A DNA stretch of 64,000 bases from Marinococcus luteus_A (GCF_034497705.1 NZ_JAXRUV010000002.1:341950-405949), one strand, 5' to 3'. Positions 24,481 through 32,777 are shown, counted from the stretch's first letter. Notes: a model not told the origin generated them from the sequence alone. Numbers and translations are program-made.

Positions 24481-25515
24481 ATGGCTGAATATAAACCGGT
24501 AGAGGTAACAAAAGGGAGAGGCGGCTGGGGCGGACCGCTCGTCATCCATCCGAATGATCAGAAAAGATATATTATGTCGGTAACCGGCGGGGGCATTCAT
24601 CCAGTTGCCGAGCGCCTGGCGGAACTGACAGGCGGCGAAGCAGTGGACGGGTTTAAAGCCTCGTATGATAAAGAAAACATTGCCGCAGCAGTTATTGACT
24701 GCGGTGGAACCGCACGCTGCGGGGTCTACCCAAAAATGGGAGTGCTTACGGTCAATATTCACGGCACGTCCCCGGCCGGCCCGCTTGCGCAGTATATTAA
24801 CGAAGAAAACTTTGTCTCGGGCGTGGGCGAAAGGGATATGAAGGCTATCAGCGAGGACGAGGTACCGGCGGCCGAAGCGGAGGCAGAGGACAAAGCTTCC
24901 CCGTATAACTCTCTGATGGACCGCGACGTGGCTAAAAAAGTGAAAGACGATGCGAAAATGAAAGCAAAAGGATCCGGTCCGAAAAAGGCAAATATTATTG
25001 AACGTATCGGCCGTGCCGTCGGCAACGTAGTAAGTGTCTTCTTCCAGGCCGGTCGGGAAACCATTGATACGGTTGTACGAAACATTCTGCCGTTCATGGC
25101 TTTTGTCAGTACGATTATCGGGATTATCACTTTCACCGGCATCGGGGATCTGATCGCAAACTTTGTATCCCCGCTCGCGAGCAATATTTTCGGGCTGCTG
25201 CTTTTATCCTTTATATGTGCAATTCCAATTTTATCACCGCTGCTTGGCCCGGGCGCTGTTATTGCCCAGGTGGTCGGGGTGCTTATCGGAACCCAGATTG
25301 GCATGGGAAATATCCCGCCGGCAATGGCACTTCCAGCACTTTTCGCTATTAACCCGCAGGTAGGGGCAGACTTCGTACCGGTTGGCCTGACACTCGGAGA
25401 GGCAGAGCCGGAGACCATTTCCGTCGGCGTACCGGCCGTTCTGTTTTCGAGGGTTATTACCGGTCCGCTTGCCGTTGTGATCGCTTATCTTTTCAGCTTT
25501 GGCCTGTATTCATAA
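24481..25515 (+). CDS. srlE: PTS glucitol/sorbitol transporter subunit IIBC
   Basis: Protein of 344 residues. The N-terminal IIB part has the phosphorylated cysteine C74 in VIDCGGTARCGVYPKMG. The C-terminal half (about residues 180-344) is a set of membrane helices forming the second part of the permease. It receives phosphate from SrlB and passes it to the incoming polyol. ATG follows GAGGGAAG. Gap of 34 bp from srlA. Confidence 0.93.
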   Translation: MAEYKPVEVTKGRGGWGGPLVIHPNDQKRYIMSVTGGGIHPVAERLAELTGGEAVDGFKASYDKENIAAAVIDCGGTARCGVYPKMGVLTVNIHGTSPAGPLAQYINEENFVSGVGERDMKAISEDEVPAAEAEAEDKASPYNSLMDRDVAKKVKDDAKMKAKGSGPKKANIIERIGRAVGNVVSVFFQAGRETIDTVVRNILPFMAFVSTIIGIITFTGIGDLIANFVSPLASNIFGLLLLSFICAIPILSPLLGPGAVIAQVVGVLIGTQIGMGNIPPAMALPALFAINPQVGADFVPVGLTLGEAEPETISVGVPAVLFSRVITGPLAVVIAYLFSFGLYS

Positions 25516-25572
25516 AAATAAACCGGCGGGTAGGCGCGCTTGCCCGCCCTGTATTTCTTAGGAGGAGTGACC

Positions 25573-25947
25573 ATGCAGATGAAAACAGAAGTATTTACAG
25601 CCACCGTGGTCGGCATTGGAGAGGACGCCCAGATGCTGATGGACGACGGCATGATGATTTTATTCAACGAAACAGCACCGAAGGATTTGTATGATATCAG
25701 CTTTGTTCATAACGCCGAAGGGTTAAACGAAGACCTGGAGGCCGGGGATGAGCTGATCATAGACGGAGAAGTGTTTTCTTTGACGTTTGTCGGCGGTAAG
25801 GCGAATGAAACGCTGCGGGACCTCGGGCATGCAACCTTTCAATTTAACGGAGAGACAAATTCAGATCTGCCGGGAACGGTCTGTATAGAAGCCAAGCCGC
25901 TGCCTGTGATACAGGTGGGGAGCACCATCGTATTCCGTAAAAAATAA
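25573..25947 (+). CDS. srlB: PTS glucitol/sorbitol transporter subunit IIA
   Basis: Soluble phosphocarrier of 124 residues. The phosphorylated histidine is H46 in SFVHNAEG, aligned with H43 of the Escherichia coli protein, and the conserved LRDLGHATFQFNG segment follows. It takes phosphate from HPr. ATG 25573 lies behind GGAGGAGTG; the upstream ATG at 25540 has no such site. Confidence 0.92.
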   Translation: MQMKTEVFTATVVGIGEDAQMLMDDGMMILFNETAPKDLYDISFVHNAEGLNEDLEAGDELIIDGEVFSLTFVGGKANETLRDLGHATFQFNGETNSDLPGTVCIEAKPLPVIQVGSTIVFRKK

Positions 25948-25969
25948 AGCTGGATAGGAGTGGAGAGCA

Positions 25970-27262
25970 ATGATAGGAATTAACCGAAAGCTGCAGGCGC
26001 TCGAAAAAGAGGGCCGCTACATTAAGGTGGGTCTTGTCGGCGCCGGCCAGATGGGACGCGGCATGATCGCGCAGATTGAAAATATGAAGGGCATGCGGGT
26101 CGTCCTTACCGCAGACATAAATGAAGATAACGTCATTAATGCGTACGGGCACGCCGGTATTGAGCGGGGAAATATTGTTTCTACTAACAATAAAGAAGAA
26201 GCCTCGCAGGCTATCCGGATGAACAAAGTGGTGGCATCCACCAAAGCACTGCTCGTATGCGCGCTCGATGAAGTGGATGTTGTCGTGGATGCGACCGGGG
26301 TGCCGAATATCGGAGCAGAAATTGCCTGGAACGCTATTTTGAGCCGGAAGCATATCGTCATGCTGAATGTCGAGGCGGACGTTACCGTCGGGCCGCTGCT
26401 GAAGCGGATGGCAGATGCGAGCGGCGTCGTGTACACCGGATCGGCAGGGGACGAGCCGGGAGCGATTATGGAGCTGTATGATTTTGCTGATGCGATTGGC
26501 TTTGAGGTAGTGGCGCTTGGTAAAGGCAAAAACAATCCGTTAAATGTGGAAGCCAATCCGGATACAGCAGCAGCTGAAGCCGAGGAGAAGGGCTCGAGCC
26601 CAAAAATGCTTGCCTCCTTCCAAGACGGTACGAAAACGATGGTGGAAATGAATGCCGTGGCAAACGCCACTGGATTTGTCCCCGAGAAGCCGGGGATGAA
26701 CGGATTCGAAGCGGGGGTCGCGGCTCTGCCGGAGATTTTCCAGCTGCGGGAGCAGGGAGGGAAAGTCGGCAGAAAGCACGTGGTTGAATACATCAACGGC
26801 ATCGCCCCGGGCGTGTTTGCTATCGTTGCTTCTGATATGGAAGAAGTGAATGCGGAAATGAAATATTTAAAAATGGGAGACGGGCCAAACTACGTACTGT
26901 ACCGGCCATATCACCTGACAAGCCTGGAAACGCCGCTTTCCGTGGCGCGGGCGTACCTGGACGGCCAGGCGACAATTGCTCCGGACGCCGGCCATATTGC
27001 TGAAACAGTGGCCGTGGCGAAGCGCGATCTGGAAGTGGACGAGCATTTGGATTCGATTGGCGGCTTTACTATTTACGGCACTGTAATGGAAGCCCCGGAA
27101 GCAAAAGAAAAGGGAGCACTTCCAATCGGTCTCGCAGACAAAAATGTAAAAATGACAAGGGCTGTAAAGAAAGGGGACATCATTACGTATCAGGATGTGG
27201 AGCAGACAGTGGAATCCACCATCTGGCGCCTTAGGAAAATGCAGGATCACGAGTGGAAATAA
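25970..27262 (+). CDS. COG4091 homoserine-dehydrogenase-like NAD(P) oxidoreductase with SAF domain
   Basis: Protein of 430 residues. The N-terminal nucleotide-binding fold has VGLVGAGQMGRG (about residues 18-29). The middle contains TGSAGDEPGA and VALGKGKNNPLN, typical of COG4091. The C-terminus (about 350-425) is a SAF domain with PIGLADKNVKMTRAVKKGD. It is the last gene of the glucitol-type PTS operon, where sorbitol-6-phosphate dehydrogenase (SrlD) would normally be. A role in oxidising the phosphorylated polyol, or its product, is inferred from position only; no reaction is established for this family that I can state with confidence. Confidence 0.8.
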   Translation: MIGINRKLQALEKEGRYIKVGLVGAGQMGRGMIAQIENMKGMRVVLTADINEDNVINAYGHAGIERGNIVSTNNKEEASQAIRMNKVVASTKALLVCALDEVDVVVDATGVPNIGAEIAWNAILSRKHIVMLNVEADVTVGPLLKRMADASGVVYTGSAGDEPGAIMELYDFADAIGFEVVALGKGKNNPLNVEANPDTAAAEAEEKGSSPKMLASFQDGTKTMVEMNAVANATGFVPEKPGMNGFEAGVAALPEIFQLREQGGKVGRKHVVEYINGIAPGVFAIVASDMEEVNAEMKYLKMGDGPNYVLYRPYHLTSLETPLSVARAYLDGQATIAPDAGHIAETVAVAKRDLEVDEHLDSIGGFTIYGTVMEAPEAKEKGALPIGLADKNVKMTRAVKKGDIITYQDVEQTVESTIWRLRKMQDHEWK

Positions 27263-27267
27263 AAAGA

Positions 27268-27306
27268 GAAGGAAGCGCTGCCGAAATTAGCGGCCGCTTC
27301 TTTTTC
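27268..27306 (+). terminator. Terminator of the glucitol-type PTS operon
   Basis: GAAGCG plus GCCG pair with CGGC plus CGCTTC around AAATTAG, followed by TTTTT. Confidence 0.85.
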
Positions 27307-27319
27307 CGTCTTCAAATCG

Positions 27320-27328
27320 TGGTATAAT
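27320..27328 (+). promoter_or_regulatory. Extended -10 promoter of zinc-ribbon gene
   Basis: TGGTATAAT contains the perfect TATAAT hexamer and the TGn extension, 34 bp before the start codon. No clear -35. Confidence 0.6.
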
Positions 27329-27361
27329 AAAAGAGTAATAAGCAAAGGAGGGGCTGAAGCG

Positions 27362-27709
27362 ATGAAAAAACGTAAGGAGCTCATTTACTTACAGTGCGCT
27401 CATTGTAAGGAAGAGACGCCCCACAACGTGGAATACATTAATGGGGATGTGTACAGCATGGAATGCCGCACATGCGGCCGGGAGCTGACATTAAACCGCG
27501 ATATCATGAAAGAATGGTACAGCGAAGTGTATGACCGCGTAACTACCAAGCCGACTCGTTTAACAGAGGAATATAAAGAAAGCAAAACGCCGTTTGTAGT
27601 ACGGATGCCGTTCCGGCTGGCAAGCAAGCCATACCGGCTGATGCGGGATTTAAATGATACTCAGAAAACACTGCGCTATTATAAAAATAAACAAAAGAAA
27701 TCTTCCTGA
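27362..27709 (+). CDS. Small zinc-ribbon protein, function unknown
   Basis: Basic protein of 115 residues. Two CxxC pairs (CAHC at about residues 12-15 and CRTC at 35-38) form a probable zinc ribbon, followed by a helical, Arg/Lys-rich tail. I know no function; similar proteins occur among Bacillaceae. ATG lies 8 nt after AAAGGAGGGG. It is a single-gene unit with its own promoter and terminator. Confidence 0.75.
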   Translation: MKKRKELIYLQCAHCKEETPHNVEYINGDVYSMECRTCGRELTLNRDIMKEWYSEVYDRVTTKPTRLTEEYKESKTPFVVRMPFRLASKPYRLMRDLNDTQKTLRYYKNKQKKSS

Positions 27710-27737
27710 CCACGCGTGAGCGGGGAGGAAGATTTTT
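27699..27737 (+). terminator. Terminator after zinc-ribbon gene
   Basis: AATCTTCCT pairs with AGGAAGATT across a 13-nt partly paired loop, followed by TTTTT; it overlaps the stop codon. Confidence 0.8.
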
Positions 27738-27752
27738 TATGGATGTATATAT

Positions 27753-27965
27753 TTATCCGCTGGCTAACAGCCGGCGGGGCGCAGGAGTCTTTTCATACGC
27801 ACGGTTGAACTCCAGCAGAGGGCAGGCAGCGCAGGCCTCTGACACTCCAGTGCATGTAGCAACAGAGTCAAACACGCCATCTCTATAAACGTAGGATAAT
27901 TCGTGAAGCACCTTCTGTTTTGTAATCGTGCAGTAAATAACCTGACGCGACATGGAGTAGTCCAT
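27753..27965 (-). CDS. Small cysteine-containing protein, function unknown
   Basis: Protein of 70 residues with five cysteines, three of them in TGVSEACAACPLLEF near the C-terminus, which could bind a metal. The start ATG is preceded by AAGGAGTG at ideal spacing on the minus strand, the main evidence that it is real. No family recognised. Confidence 0.6.
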   Translation of the reverse strand: MDYSMSRQVIYCTITKQKVLHELSYVYRDGVFDSVATCTGVSEACAACPLLEFNRAYEKTPAPRRLLASG

Positions 27966-28272
27966 CGTATTTCACTCCTTCGGCGTATAATAAATGGTAG
28001 GAATAAAAGCGGTATATAATAATTTACTTAAAGACTATGTACCCGGAACAGCTTAAAAGAAAACCAGAGGTTGTAAGCAGATAGTATTAAGCGGGAGAAG
28101 TTTACACCGGGCGGTATCCGGGAAAATAATATTTCTGACAGCTCATTTAATCTTAAACAAACCACCATTAATCTAATCCAACAAGCAGAAATGTGACAGT
28201 AACGGCATATGTGAGCAGATAAAACACACAACGGCTGAAAAAGAGAGGGAAAAGAGAAAAGGGGGAGCATTC
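27966..28272. other. Intergenic spacer between divergent small genes
   Basis: 307 bp with no gene, hairpin terminator or known RNA motif. It should hold the promoters for both flanking small genes; only a loose TATTAT-like -10 for the minus-strand gene is visible. Confidence 0.4.
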
Positions 28273-28455
28273 ATGAAACAAAAGTATATGCTGATCGCAG
28301 TAGACCAGGACGGCCATGAAATTTCATTAAAGAACTATAAGGGCCGTGAGGCGAAAGAGGAATTAATTTTAGAAGGAAAAGACTGCGCAACGACGATGTA
28401 TGAGCAGTTAAAGGAAGAGCTGCATCCGAACTCGGTGAAAATGCTCAGTCTGTAA
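28273..28455 (+). CDS. Small protein of 60 residues, function unknown
   Basis: Charged, soluble protein beginning MKQKYMLIAVDQDGHEISL. The ATG follows GGGGGAG by 5 nt and a strong terminator follows the stop, which together support expression. No domain recognised; the beta-hairpin-like N-terminus and helical C-terminus suggest a small folded unit. Confidence 0.65.
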   Translation: MKQKYMLIAVDQDGHEISLKNYKGREAKEELILEGKDCATTMYEQLKEELHPNSVKMLSL

Positions 28456-28470
28456 AAGCTAATATCATCA

Positions 28471-28498
28471 GCCCCCGGCATTTACGCCGGGGATTTTT
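28471..28498 (+). terminator. Terminator after 60-residue gene
   Basis: CCCCGGC pairs with GCCGGGG around ATTTAC, followed by ATTTTTT. Confidence 0.88.
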
Positions 28499-28500
28499 TA

Positions 28501-28863
28501 TTATCTTTCAATCAGTTCGAGGCGGTTGCCAAACGGGTCCTCCGTATAAAAGCGGGGAGAGCCGTTCAGCGGCTGTTCGGGTTTGACGGGCCAGTTAAAC
28601 TCCTGCAGTCGTTCCCTGGCAAGCTCGAGATTGTGCACGCGGAGCGCCGGGTGTGCCTTGCGGGCCGGAGAAAATGGCTCTTCAACGCCAATATGAACCT
28701 CAAGACCACCGCAGTCAAACCAGACGCCGCCGCGTTTGGCCAAATCTTCGGGTTTGGGTATTTCGGGCATGCCGAGGATGGTGTGGAAAAAATGACGGGC
28801 TTTTTCTTCGCTATCCGGCGGGGCAGCAAGCTGTACGTGATCAATTCCAGTAAATAATGTCAT
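28501..28863 (-). CDS. VOC-superfamily (glyoxalase/dioxygenase-like) protein
   Basis: Protein of 120 residues with a single vicinal-oxygen-chelate module pair. Conserved points are the N-terminal GIDHVQLAAPP, the central GLEVHIGVEE and the C-terminal FYTEDPFGNRLELIE, giving a likely His/His/Glu metal site. Substrate unknown. It lies 7 bp downstream of lhgO on the same strand, so the two are probably one transcript. Confidence 0.82.
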   Translation of the reverse strand: MTLFTGIDHVQLAAPPDSEEKARHFFHTILGMPEIPKPEDLAKRGGVWFDCGGLEVHIGVEEPFSPARKAHPALRVHNLELARERLQEFNWPVKPEQPLNGSPRFYTEDPFGNRLELIER

Positions 28864-28870
28864 AAGAAGG

Positions 28871-30055
28871 TCATCCTTTCACTTTTTGGGCTATCGTTTT
28901 ACCGATTTCAAGAGAAGCTGTTGCTGCAGGCGACGGGGCGTTTAATACGTGGAGACTGCGGGAGCCCGCAATGAAGAAGAAATCGTCCATCAGCGTTCCG
29001 TCTTCCTGAAGAGCCTGGGCGCGTATCCCCGATTCGCCGGGCACAAGCTCATCGGCTGAAAGAGAAGGAATCAGCTGCTGCAGCTCTGCGGTAAATGCCT
29101 GTTTGGAAAAGGAACGCACGTATTCCTGCGCCCCTGCCTTCCAGTACCGGGAAGCAAGCTTCCTTAACCCGGGGGAACGGAGGTGCTCCCAGGCATCTGC
29201 CGGATTAACCGCCATTTTGCCGTACCCCTCCCGCTCAAAGCTTAATACGGCATTCGGGCCTGCTTCTACGCCTCCCCGGCTCATGCGGGTGAAATGAACG
29301 CCGAGAAATGGAAAGGCCGGGTCCGGTACCGGATAGATGAGCCAGGAAACTTTATGTTCAGCCTCCGGAGCGAGCGTGTAGTATTCCCCGCGGAATGGGA
29401 CAATACGGACATCTGTATGGTAGCCGGCCATGCGGGCGATTTTATCGCTCTGCAGCCCGCCGCAGTTGATGAGCTTCCGTCCGGTAAACGTCCGGTCCGG
29501 GGTAGTGACGCTCACACTCTGTTCAGCCTCCTGAATTTGTTCGGCCTGCTGTCCGATCAGGATAGCACCGCCCCGCCGGCGGATTTCGGCAGCAAGAGCC
29601 TGGGCGACTCCGCCGTAATCGACAATGCCGGTTTCAGGCACGAGCAATGCGTGCCGGGCGCTTACATATGGCTCTCGTTCTGCAAGCTCCTCAAGCGACA
29701 GGTAGCGCGGCTGCAGCCCGTTTTGTCTGCCGCGCTCGTAGAGCTTCCGCAGCTGCAGCAGTTCACCTTCATCCCTGGCGGCAATGACTTTTCCACAGAT
29801 CGTATAGTCGACCCCGTGCTGATCGCAGAAAGCAGCGAGCGATTTCCGCCCCTTTTCTGTAAGAACAGCCTTCAGGCTGCCGGGGCGGTAATAAATGCCG
29901 GAATGAATAACACCACTGTTTCTGCCTGTCTGATGAGAGGACAGATGAGATTCTTTTTCTAAAACGACTACTCCGGCGCCGGGTTCTTCTTCAAGCAGCG
30001 CATAAGCTGCAGCAAGTCCGACGATTCCGCCGCCGATAATGATATAATCGTACAT
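28871..30055 (-). CDS. lhgO: L-2-hydroxyglutarate oxidase/dehydrogenase
   Basis: FAD enzyme of 394 residues that oxidises L-2-hydroxyglutarate to 2-oxoglutarate, a repair reaction. The FAD motif IIIGGGIVGLAAA is at the N-terminus; HQTGRNSGVIHSGIYY (about residues 40-55) and PFRGEYYTL are LhgO hallmarks, and the C-terminus GIRAQAL ... NAPSPAATASLEIG closes the FAD site. ATG at 30055 with AAAGGAGCTTCGAT upstream. Confidence 0.9.
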   Translation of the reverse strand: MYDYIIIGGGIVGLAAAYALLEEEPGAGVVVLEKESHLSSHQTGRNSGVIHSGIYYRPGSLKAVLTEKGRKSLAAFCDQHGVDYTICGKVIAARDEGELLQLRKLYERGRQNGLQPRYLSLEELAEREPYVSARHALLVPETGIVDYGGVAQALAAEIRRRGGAILIGQQAEQIQEAEQSVSVTTPDRTFTGRKLINCGGLQSDKIARMAGYHTDVRIVPFRGEYYTLAPEAEHKVSWLIYPVPDPAFPFLGVHFTRMSRGGVEAGPNAVLSFEREGYGKMAVNPADAWEHLRSPGLRKLASRYWKAGAQEYVRSFSKQAFTAELQQLIPSLSADELVPGESGIRAQALQEDGTLMDDFFFIAGSRSLHVLNAPSPAATASLEIGKTIAQKVKG

Positions 30056-30239
30056 ATCGAAGCTCCTTTAAACGACAATTTTTTAACAGAGACTGCTTAC
30101 GCACAAGCATACCCGTTTTTTTAAAACTTACAACGGGACCATTTTTTGAAAATCAAGTTTCTATTATAATGAAAAAGGATTGTATTCCGAAAAGAAAAAT
30201 TGGAAGTTTACCGTGCTGCAGAAAAAAGGAATAACATAT

Positions 30240-31067
30240 ATGAGGTACATAAATAAACACTCAGATTGGGAAAGGATTGCACACGCCATGGACGAGTTTA
30301 ACGATGATATTCTGACAGATTCGTTAATTTTAAAAGCGATCGATCATTCGAAGGTCGGACTGGTTATCACAGACCCGAATAAGGAGGATAATCCCATCGT
30401 TTATGTGAACCGGGGTTTTACCGATGTTACCGGCTATACGTACGAAGAAAGTGTAGGATATAACTGTCGTTTTCTTCAGGGGGAAGATCGAAACGAGCAG
30501 GCAATAGAAAATATGAAACGGGCATTGGCCGCCCTGGAAGAATACGTCCTTGAGCTCGAGAATTTTAAGAAGGACGGCACGCCGTTTTGGAATGAAATTT
30601 ATATTGAGCCCATTTATATGGAGAACCGTCTGTATTTTCTCGGCGTCCAGCGCGACATTACCCGGCAGAAAAAATACAAAGACGATCTGGAGAAAAGCGA
30701 ACGTCAGGTGGACCGGCTCTCAACGCCAATCGTGCCGATCACAGAAAAAATATCTGTGCTACCGGTGGTGGGGGATTTGTCCTATGAACGGTTTGAAATG
30801 ATCTTTCATAAAATTTCCGAAGCGTATGGAAATATCCATTATGAAAAACTGATTCTTGATCTTTCCGGCATGGATGAGTACGACGAGCAGGTGGCTGACA
30901 GCATTATGAATCTGCATCATCTGCTCCGCCTTCTCGGATCAGAGCTGATTGTGACCGGGATCAGGCCGGAGCTTTCAATGGCTTTCACGTCGCAGAACAT
31001 TTCGCTTTCCTATCTGCGTACCGCAGCTACGGTGAAAGAAATGCTGCAGGAGCTCGGAATATCGTAA
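30240..31067 (+). CDS. ytvA: Blue-light photoreceptor, LOV-STAS (YtvA-like)
   Basis: Protein of 275 residues with the architecture of Bacillus subtilis YtvA. The LOV domain (about 30-135) has NPIVYVNRGFTDVTGY and GYNCRFLQG, where C76 is the cysteine that forms the light-driven FMN adduct and N75, R77 and Q80 are FMN contacts. The J-alpha linker leads to STPIVPI and a STAS domain (about 165-270) with LILDLSGMDEYDEQVADSI. YtvA acts in the stressosome to raise sigma-B activity under blue light. ATG 30240 follows AAAGGA; the opening at 30180 uses TTG without a site. Confidence 0.93.
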   Translation: MRYINKHSDWERIAHAMDEFNDDILTDSLILKAIDHSKVGLVITDPNKEDNPIVYVNRGFTDVTGYTYEESVGYNCRFLQGEDRNEQAIENMKRALAALEEYVLELENFKKDGTPFWNEIYIEPIYMENRLYFLGVQRDITRQKKYKDDLEKSERQVDRLSTPIVPITEKISVLPVVGDLSYERFEMIFHKISEAYGNIHYEKLILDLSGMDEYDEQVADSIMNLHHLLRLLGSELIVTGIRPELSMAFTSQNISLSYLRTAATVKEMLQELGIS

Positions 31068-31096
31068 AAAGCCGGAATACTAAGGATTCCGGCTTT
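31067..31096. terminator. Bidirectional terminator between ytvA and csbD
   Basis: AAAGCCGGAAT pairs with ATTCCGGCTTT around ACTAAGG; T-runs are short on both sides. Confidence 0.8.
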
Positions 31097-31107
31097 ACCA
31101 ATGCTGC

Positions 31108-31296
31108 TTATTTTTCCTCGTCCTGCCTTTTAGCGTCGCCGGCTTTGTTCTGTACTTCGCCTTTTACTTTATCCTTCTTGGCGTCGCGCTGCATTTTCGG
31201 ATCGTCCTTGGCATTGCCTGCCTGATCCTTCGCTTCGCCCTTTACTTTATTAACAGCGCCCTTTACTTTATCGCTGAAGCCTTTTTTATCTGCCAT
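31108..31296 (-). CDS. csbD: CsbD-family general stress protein
   Basis: Hydrophilic 62-residue protein rich in Lys, Asp, Gly and Ala with two copies of the KVKGEAKDQAGNAK-type repeat, the CsbD pattern. In Bacillus subtilis csbD belongs to the sigma-B regulon; its molecular role is unknown. A sigma-B-type promoter lies just upstream. ATG follows AGGAGG. It converges on the LOV photoreceptor that probably feeds sigma-B. Confidence 0.92.
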   Translation of the reverse strand: MADKKGFSDKVKGAVNKVKGEAKDQAGNAKDDPKMQRDAKKDKVKGEVQNKAGDAKRQDEEK

Positions 31297-31333
31297 AAAT
31301 AAATACCTCCTGTATTAGGTTCGTACTGGGAAT

Positions 31334-31359
31334 ATTCCCGGTGAAGCCTGGGATAAAAC
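31334..31359 (-). promoter_or_regulatory. Sigma-B-type promoter of csbD
   Basis: On the minus strand GTTTTA, 14 bp, GGGAAT; the sigma-B consensus is GTTTAA, 12-15 bp, GGGTAT. Each box has one mismatch. It lies about 38 bp before the csbD start. Confidence 0.7.
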
Positions 31360-31401
31360 AATTGATTCTACAAAAATACGTATGCAAAGGAGCACACCTG
31401 T

Positions 31402-32379
31402 ATGTCTGTCATTATTGCCTATACGAATCCGCCGGAGCATGTCCGGGAGTACCTTGAAGCAGAGGCGGAGCTTTATGTGATCCGTCCGAATAAAGAACGG
31501 GAAAAATTCATGGAGGTGCTGCCGAACGCGGAGGCGCTTATTGGAGCAGGTCTGCCTGTTGATCAGAAGCTGTTGGATAAAGCGCCGGAGCTTCGGGTAG
31601 TAAGCAACGCTTCAGCTGGGGTGGATAACCTTGACGTCGGTCTGCTGACAGACCGGGGCATTGTAGTTACAAACACTCCGTCGGCAGTTATCGATACGAT
31701 GGCGGACACGATGTTTGGGCTAATGCTCGGCGCTTCGAGGCGTCTGATAGAGATGCATGAGCTTGTTAAAAACGGAGAATGGGACCGGAACGCGCCGAAG
31801 GAATGGTTCGGCTTGAACGTTCATCATAAAAAGCTCGGCATCCTTGGCATGGGAGGCATAGGGAAGGAAGTAGCCCGCCGGGCAAAGGAAGGCTTCCGGA
31901 TGGAGGTCAGCTACTATAACCGTTCACGGCACGAACAGGCAGAAAAAGAAACCGGAGCCGTCTATGAGCAGCTCGATGATCTGCTCGCTTCGTCGGACGT
32001 AGTAATGGTACTGCTGCCGCTAACCAGTGAAACCAGGCATATGCTGGGTACAGAGGCTTTCCGGAAAATGAAATCAACAGCGGTATTTCTGAACGGAGGG
32101 CGCGGGTCTGTAGTGGATGAACAGGCGCTGATCACGGCACTCCGGGAAAAAGAGATTTTCGCGGCAGGGCTCGATGTGTTTGAAGAGGAACCGCTGCCAT
32201 CGGATCATCCGTTTTTCACGATGCCCGAAGTAACGCTGCTTCCTCATATCGGCACCGGTACGACGGAAACTCGGGAAGCGATGTACATGGAGGCAGCCGA
32301 GCAGTGCATAAAGGCCCTCAAGGGAGAAAAGCCGGAAGCCCTCGTCAATGAGCAGGCATGGGGCAAAGGCAGAAAGTAG
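31402..32379 (+). CDS. D-isomer-specific 2-hydroxyacid dehydrogenase, copy 1
   Basis: NAD(P)-dependent reductase of 325 residues, glyoxylate/hydroxypyruvate-reductase-like. The dinucleotide motif is LGILGMGGIGKEVARR (about residues 147-162); the catalytic set is an Arg near SRRL/GRGSVVD, Glu in EEEPLPSDHP and His in LLPHIGTGT. It is about as long as, and shares the motif spacing with, the gene at 32930-33889, so the two are paralogues. The substrate cannot be fixed from sequence. ATG after AAAGGAG. Confidence 0.88.
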   Translation: MSVIIAYTNPPEHVREYLEAEAELYVIRPNKEREKFMEVLPNAEALIGAGLPVDQKLLDKAPELRVVSNASAGVDNLDVGLLTDRGIVVTNTPSAVIDTMADTMFGLMLGASRRLIEMHELVKNGEWDRNAPKEWFGLNVHHKKLGILGMGGIGKEVARRAKEGFRMEVSYYNRSRHEQAEKETGAVYEQLDDLLASSDVVMVLLPLTSETRHMLGTEAFRKMKSTAVFLNGGRGSVVDEQALITALREKEIFAAGLDVFEEEPLPSDHPFFTMPEVTLLPHIGTGTTETREAMYMEAAEQCIKALKGEKPEALVNEQAWGKGRK

Positions 32380-32485
32380 CCCCCCCCCGGAAGCAGACAG
32401 GAGGCGGCTTTGCAAATAAGAAGAACCGCCCTCTGTATGCGAGAACGGCTGTCTTTTTCAGCTTTTATATGAGCGCTTCATGATT

Positions 32486-32578
32486 TCAGCGCTTTTGTTT
32501 GCGGTTTTTCCACCATTTTCGTACATACGGATAAACAAAAGGTCCAACTTTGACAGCCATTTTAATTAGTTTTCTCAT
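32486..32578 (-). CDS. 30-residue basic peptide, function unknown
   Basis: Very short gene encoding MRKLIKMAVKVGPFVYPYVR followed by a basic Trp-Lys-Arg tail. GGAGG lies 12 nt upstream, a little far. The pattern of a basic start, an aliphatic stretch with Gly-Pro and Tyr-Pro, and a basic end resembles short peptides seen in other Bacillaceae. It could associate with membrane or nucleic acid. Support is modest. Confidence 0.5.
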   Translation of the reverse strand: MRKLIKMAVKVGPFVYPYVRKWWKNRKQKR

Positions 32579-32657
32579 AGTAGATAACGTCCTCCATCTT
32601 CAAATTCTTACTTAAAGAATACCCTGTTGAAGGACGTGGTAATCATGAAGTTCGGTT

Positions 32658-32777
32658 TCAGCTGCTTTTGCGTTTACGGAATTTCCGCTTCGAGGCCTGC
32701 TTTGGTTGTTTGACCTGCTGTTCCCCGTTTTTGATAAGGTCTTCCTGCATGCGTTTGCGGGCTTCAATAAATAACAT
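32658..32777 (-). CDS. 39-residue lysine-rich peptide, function unknown
   Basis: Encodes a highly basic peptide beginning MLFIEARKRMQEDLIKNGEQ and ending in a Lys/Arg-rich stretch. ATG follows AAAGGGG by 8 nt. The longer reading of this frame begins in the intergenic region of the next gene and has no site. A nucleic-acid- or ribosome-associated role is possible; nothing is recognised. Confidence 0.5.
   Translation of the reverse strand: MLFIEARKRMQEDLIKNGEQQVKQPKQASKRKFRKRKSS

Noticed and set aside
30114..30139. Possible sigma-B promoter before the LOV-STAS gene
   Set aside because: GTTTTT and GGGACC at 14-bp spacing, but the -10 box matches only three of six positions; a sigma-A-like TATAAT nearby is better.
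32379..32390. Run of nine C after the first hydroxyacid dehydrogenase
   Set aside because: It could suggest a phase-variable tract, but it begins at the stop codon of the gene and lies in no frame or promoter; probably incidental.
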